Source of the DNA: Acanthochlamys bracteata
Taxonomy: Eukaryota > Streptophyta > Magnoliopsida > Pandanales > Velloziaceae
DNA length: 64,000 bases
Assembly: GCA_019914995.1 (NCBI GenBank)
Contig: CM034126.1
Span: 5,833,001-5,897,000 of the forward strand
Direction: 5' to 3'
In this document: positions 59,521-64,000 of the stretch, piece by piece
Layout of the letters: each line of letters starts with the position of its first letter
Position numbering within the stretch: the stretch's first letter is position 1
Made by a program: the position numbers and the translations under genes
Notes under the pieces: generated by a model
What the model was told of the DNA's origin: nothing
Database searches by the model: none
The model's input: the letters and a program-made list of their open reading frames with translations, nothing else

Positions 59521-61794
59521 GCCAAGTAAGATACCTGCTGAAGAACGCAAAGTAGAAACTGATAATTGATCCAAATGCACTAAGACCGAAGGTAATGAAA
59601 GAAAGAGCAAGGGCAGACTAGTTGCTGGGCTACTTGAAGTAAGATACCCGTTTTGAGACCTCTGCTCATAACTCTGCTGTCCTTCTCTGGCGTTTGTTTT
59701 TCCAGATTTGGATCTTCTTCCTAATCTCCGCTGAATTCTCCCCTCTTTATAAGCTAATCACTACACTGAAGTTAGGAAAGAATTCTACCAACTCCACCGA
59801 ATTCTTTCTAAAGGATAAAACAAGATTTGACTCTTGGTATTGATCTGAACAAAGTTGGAAAAGAAAGGAATTTTTCTTTTATTTTTTTCGTTGAAGGAAT
59901 TTAGGCTCGGAGAAGTTCTTTCTCTCGCTGCCTTGTTCGCTCCTAGAGGTAGGTGGTCGAGATTCGAGAAGCTGGAGAAGTTGAGGAATTCCTTGGTAAG
60001 GGTGAATGGGGCATGAGTCCTTCCCGTAATGCCTTAATGCTTAGCTAATTAATTAGCTTTACTGCATTAGCTGGTCCTTTCTTTTGAAGCCCAATATGCT
60101 CTCCTTCTAACTTGCATTCCACTGAGTAGTTATTCCTTTTATTAAAATTTTTCTTCTTACCTAAATTTACAACAACAAAAAAAAAAAGCTCAACATCAAG
60201 ATAAAAAAATTCTGAAGTATATCAAAATAATGCTACAAATATATATATGATTATGTACTTATCAGTGCTCCACTACACACCCCTTTGTACTCCCTTCAAC
60301 ACGTCGTGGGTGCGTTCTACTCCGTGCAAGGCTCGGCAAAGGATGGCGTAAGGCTGAGATCTATGTGCTCCCCTCCGTCTTCTCTTGTATCCCCTTCAAC
60401 AAGTATAGCCGAATCACCTAGGTGAGTTCTGATGCCTACAAACATTTCCAATGAAGACCAATCACCAACGGAGCCTACAAACAAAGACGACGGCAGAAAA
60501 GGGTAAGTTCGAAGGCAATCGAAGGCTACAAACGGCAGCTACGAGAAAGACAACACGAAGAAAAATGCACTAAACTCTACTTCAACTAAATCTATATCAT
60601 TTTCTTCTTTCACACTTTTTAAGTAACTCATTTTTATGATAGTGTTTTAAATACACTAAATTCTACTTTCTCCCACAAAATTTGAACTTCTAAAAAATTC
60701 ATATGTTCAATTAGTCCGTGAACTAAGAACTACTTATTTTACTATTCAAATACTTATTATTTTAACTTTTAATACTCTATTGTCACTTCCGACTTACTTT
60801 CAAAAAAATTAAAATACAAAAATTTAATTTTCTTCTAACTCACTTTTTAAAAACTTTAGTTTTCACTTTTTATTTTGTAAATTTACTTCTGCGATTTTAA
60901 CAGATTGCCCTTACTCATTTTCTGGAACTCCACTTCCAAACATAGTAAATATGCTTTCCTTCTTAGAAAATAAGAAGTTGTTTTCAGTAGTAGCTGAAAG
61001 CTTATGAACGCTTTTCTTTTAATTTGTTCAGTTTGAATGGGTTTAGAATTTTAAATGTTGATAAGCTGTGCAGCAGCTTTATTTTGACGGGCAGCTTTTG
61101 TCGATTTTGGAAATATGTTTGACCGATAATTTTATCAATTAAAATAATCTTTTAAAATAAGTTGGAGAAAGAGTTTATTAATAAGCTTAAAATTGAAGCT
61201 TATACATATAAAATCCAATTTCAAACTCTTTTTACGTTCGAAGGTTATAACCTTATCTCTTACTTTTTCAGCCAATGGTCTAGAAAATATGTGAACTAGG
61301 TTTTGGCTGGTACGCTTAACATGATGAATGAAAAACTAAGTGAAACAAATGTCTCGACTTCTTAGATAGTATTTATTGATTGAAGATCATAAAAAAAGAT
61401 GGAACACTGAGCACTAGACTCCGAGGTCTTGAACTTGATTGGTCAAAGGACCACCATAAACTGCTGCAGGTTACAAAAGCACTCCTGCTACAGTACTGAT
61501 TGGCAGAAATCCCTACAACTTAAAAATACTTAAACAACACGAATGATATCTACCAAGGTTCCTAAAAGTCATCACTTATGCTGGCAACAAGTATATTGAC
61601 ATAAGCACAGCCTAAAATCTCTACAATTTCTTTATTTACTTTAATTGTCTTGGTATTTGAAGAGTAAATCCATCATCAAGGGCACCTGCATGCTACTTTG
61701 CTTCCTGGTGGTCCTTTGAGGTGAGATATTCATTGCATAAAAAAATGCTCATTCATTCCGATGAATCAGGAAGGCATAATCCTCAGCAATAATG
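59521..61794. other. Intergenic DNA and 3' UTR of the MYB-CC gene
   Basis: 59521-59640 may extend the transporter relic but is not readable. Between 59650 and 60600 the sequence is of mixed composition without a gene I recognise. 60600-61300 is AT-rich. From about 61380 to 61794 the minus strand should be the 3' UTR of the MYB-CC gene, which ends at 61795. Confidence 0.45.
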
Positions 61795-63762
61795 TCAATT
61801 AAGTCCAGGTGTACTAGATGAATCACCAGTTTGCCCTCTAGCACGCTTCTGTGGTGGGGACTCAGGTTCCTGCTCTGGAAGCTTCTGTTTGGTGCCTACT
61901 TCAGAATTTTCATGAGTCATTCTCATACTGTCAGTGCCTTCACCAGCTTCAGCATCACCTTTTTCTTGCGACTCCTTTTTGGAGGAAGATTGTGTTTGAT
62001 CTGATAGGGTTGAGAGATCGTCAATGGAGGAAGGTATCTTAAACTTTTCCATGCCTGCTTTGCACTGCTTCTCAAACATCATCTGAAGATAGCGTCCTTG
62101 CTCTTCAATTCGCAACTGCAGGTTTCTCTGGATCTGAGGAAAATATACACCAAGAACTGAGATATTCATGCAGCCTGGCACCCAAGCATTACAAATTTAT
62201 AATTCGAGAATTCTAAAGTAAGGGCCCCAAGTGCATTTTGCAATCTACTTACTGAATAAAAACATGACGGCGTGATGACTTGTTCAAAGTTTTCTCATCA
62301 TGATGGGGCAAATATGAAAATGTTCAAGCGGACAGTGGCAATTATATAAAAGACAAGACTTCCAAATATCAAGAACAATAACAGAAGTAATCATTCAAAG
62401 AAAGGTGGAATTTTCTATAAACAGATATGAAGAAAACAAGGGAATTTGACCAAAACCCAGTGAAACACACCTCAAGTTGTTCATGAAGGCGCTTTTGAAC
62501 TTCCATCTGAAGCCTCAATGCTTCAGTAATCTCAATGCCCCTGATAGTTGAAAGGAAAAAGTTAATGACAAAGACTTAAAGAAATAGTCTGTTACCTTTA
62601 GGCTGCGTTTAGCACTGCTTATCAAAAGCAGCTTTTCAACTTTTCTTCATTTCACGGTTTCAATACATATTTTATAAATATTTAGAAAATTTATTTAAAA
62701 TTTTTTATAGTGTAAAAAAATTCTACGAAGTGAGATCTTTTTATTGTATATTTTTATTATTTTTTTGAAAGTAAAAAAAATAAAGCTCGTTTTTCAAAAA
62801 AGACAAAAATATCCTCCATTTTATAAGCACTACCAAATGCCCTATTAGACTATGTCTTCAAAAGGATCAGCAAAATAGACATGGTTAATGTAAGAAAACA
62901 AAACTTGCTTCTTGTTCATGCAAAATAACAATTACGAGCTAATGGATTCACAAAACAGATATACATGCAGAATGATCAACATAAGAAGTACAAGCATGCT
63001 CCAATTCGAGTTAGCTCGAATGGAAGATGGGACTACGAAGAGAGACGTATGTCCAGCATCTACCATTAACTATAACTGTTCCCGCTTCATCTTATATAGG
63101 TCACAACCTTTGATCCTTTGAATACAAAGTGATAAAACACAATCAATATGCACCGCAGTTACTACTTTAACCTATAACGGTTGCATGATACGTAAATGAT
63201 TAACCAGACACGACCTAGAAATTTAGACTACAATCTCAGTAAGTCCAGAGTTCTAAATTATAAGTAGCTTTGGAACAGTTAGCATAACACATACATCTAC
63301 AAGAATTCTAAATCACTAAAGCAATCCACTTTGCTAATCATTAAATTGTAAGAATGACATAATACAAGTCAAAGAATGAAAGAAACAACGGAACTTTCTT
63401 TTCGTTCCCTCTAATGAAATCTTGGATAAGTAGGAAAATCCATCTTCAAATAGTATGATACAAGATACTTTCTCCATCTATCTCAAAAAATAGCCATATA
63501 GCAAAGCAACTATGCAGATGCCTCAAAGTAAATTAGCTGCAAACTAATATTTTACCCTGATCCTAGCATCAAATTATGATCTTGTCATTTATAAAGACAC
63601 AAGAAAGACTACCTACTAAAAGCTCCATTTGCACATGATCATCAACCATACCTCAAGAACAACATACAAGCATGTAACTTGTTTGCGACTACATGATGTA
63701 TGCATACATGCAAAAAGCCCAGAAAACTTATGGGTCAGACAAGTTGCAAGTACATTGCAGCC

Positions 63763-63821
<59 letters not shown>

Positions 63822-63977
63822 CAATTATCATGCACCCTCACAGCATCAAATGCAGTCAAAAGAAACATTTACTAAAATTCACAGCATACAAGACCTCAAA
63901 GAAGTAGGATTAGACTCACGTCTTCAGGTCCAGAGATGAAATGTCCTCAAGTGAAGTTGCCTTCTTATCTGATGTCC
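61795..63977 (-). CDS. MYB-CC (PHR1-like) transcription factor, last three exons (partial)
   Basis: MYB-CC proteins bind DNA through one GARP-type MYB repeat and dimerise through a coiled coil; PHR1-type members control phosphate-starvation genes. Seen here: exon 63977-63920 (SDKKATSLEDISSLDLKT), exon 62540-62471 (GIEITEALRLQMEVQKRLHE) and the last exon 62133-61795. Junctions are in phase (AAG AC|G GGC; GAG|ATC). The coiled coil reads QMEVQKRLHEQLE then IQRNLQLRIEEQGRYLQMMF, with the diagnostic LHEQLE. The tail is Ser/Glu-rich with a basic patch (PPQKRARGQ), ending STPGLN. The MYB domain lies beyond the right edge, so the exact subfamily is open. The intron 62541-63919 holds a microsatellite. 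Confidence 0.9.
63773..63820. repeat. (AT)n(AG)n compound microsatellite
   Basis: About seven AT units run straight into about 17 AG units. It lies inside an intron of the MYB-CC gene and is likely length-polymorphic. Confidence 0.9.
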
Positions 63978-64000
63978 CTGCAAGCACGCATGGGGAAGAC

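Noticed and set aside
59239-59640. Possible organellar DNA insertion
   Set aside because: The readable motifs match a nuclear-encoded inositol transporter and not a plastid or mitochondrial gene.

Overview
The window is nuclear DNA of a flowering plant, probably a dicot. Genes are intron-rich with GT-AG borders, intergenic DNA is AT-rich, the families include plant-specific ones (PGR5, GLR channel, CesA, MYB-CC, DP), and there are several LTR retrotransposons. I see no bacterial operon, CRISPR array or rRNA gene.

Layout. Bases 1-68 hold the first codons of a minus-strand gene, possibly a heavy-metal-associated isoprenylated (HIPP-type) protein. Bases 4598-8476 are a decayed, 3'-truncated Ty1/copia element. 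Bases 10130-16066 (+) encode a nine-exon E2F dimerisation partner (DP). A glutamate receptor-like channel (GLR) runs on the minus strand from 31764 to 17270. Its last intron is about 11.6 kb because it holds a Ty3/gypsy element (18207-28684), and a second copia element (23583-28271) sits inside the gypsy 3' LTR. Target-site duplications support both insertions. The GLR reading frame is intact at every splice junction but has one frameshift near 31200. Bases 34128-40933 (+) encode mitochondrial FAD-dependent glycerol-3-phosphate dehydrogenase (SDP6) in six exons. A cellulose synthase 3' fragment (41821-43350, -) is a pseudogene. PGR5, the cyclic-electron-flow protein, is an intact two-exon gene at 44532-45032 (-). 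Bases 46209-56598 are a complete but mutated Sirevirus-type copia element with 1484-bp LTRs, a TAATA target duplication and an extra ORF after pol. A single-exon FCP1/SCP1-type phosphatase (56734-57621, -) follows, then an inositol-transporter relic (59239-59520, -), then the 3' exons of a MYB-CC (PHR1-like) transcription factor that runs off the right edge.

The host genes belong to unrelated pathways (cell cycle, ion channel, lipid/glycerol metabolism, photosynthesis, CTD dephosphorylation, phosphate-type regulation). They do not form a cluster. Retrotransposons and gene relics dominate the architecture: about 28.7% of the window's gene-space layout is set by one nested pair and one Sirevirus together with the older copia fragment. 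I found no convincing new molecular system. The most interesting observations are the transposon-stretched GLR gene, a likely GC-AG intron in the DP gene, dual-specificity splice sites at two SDP6 exons, and a gypsy element whose integrase core appears replaced by unrelated sequence.
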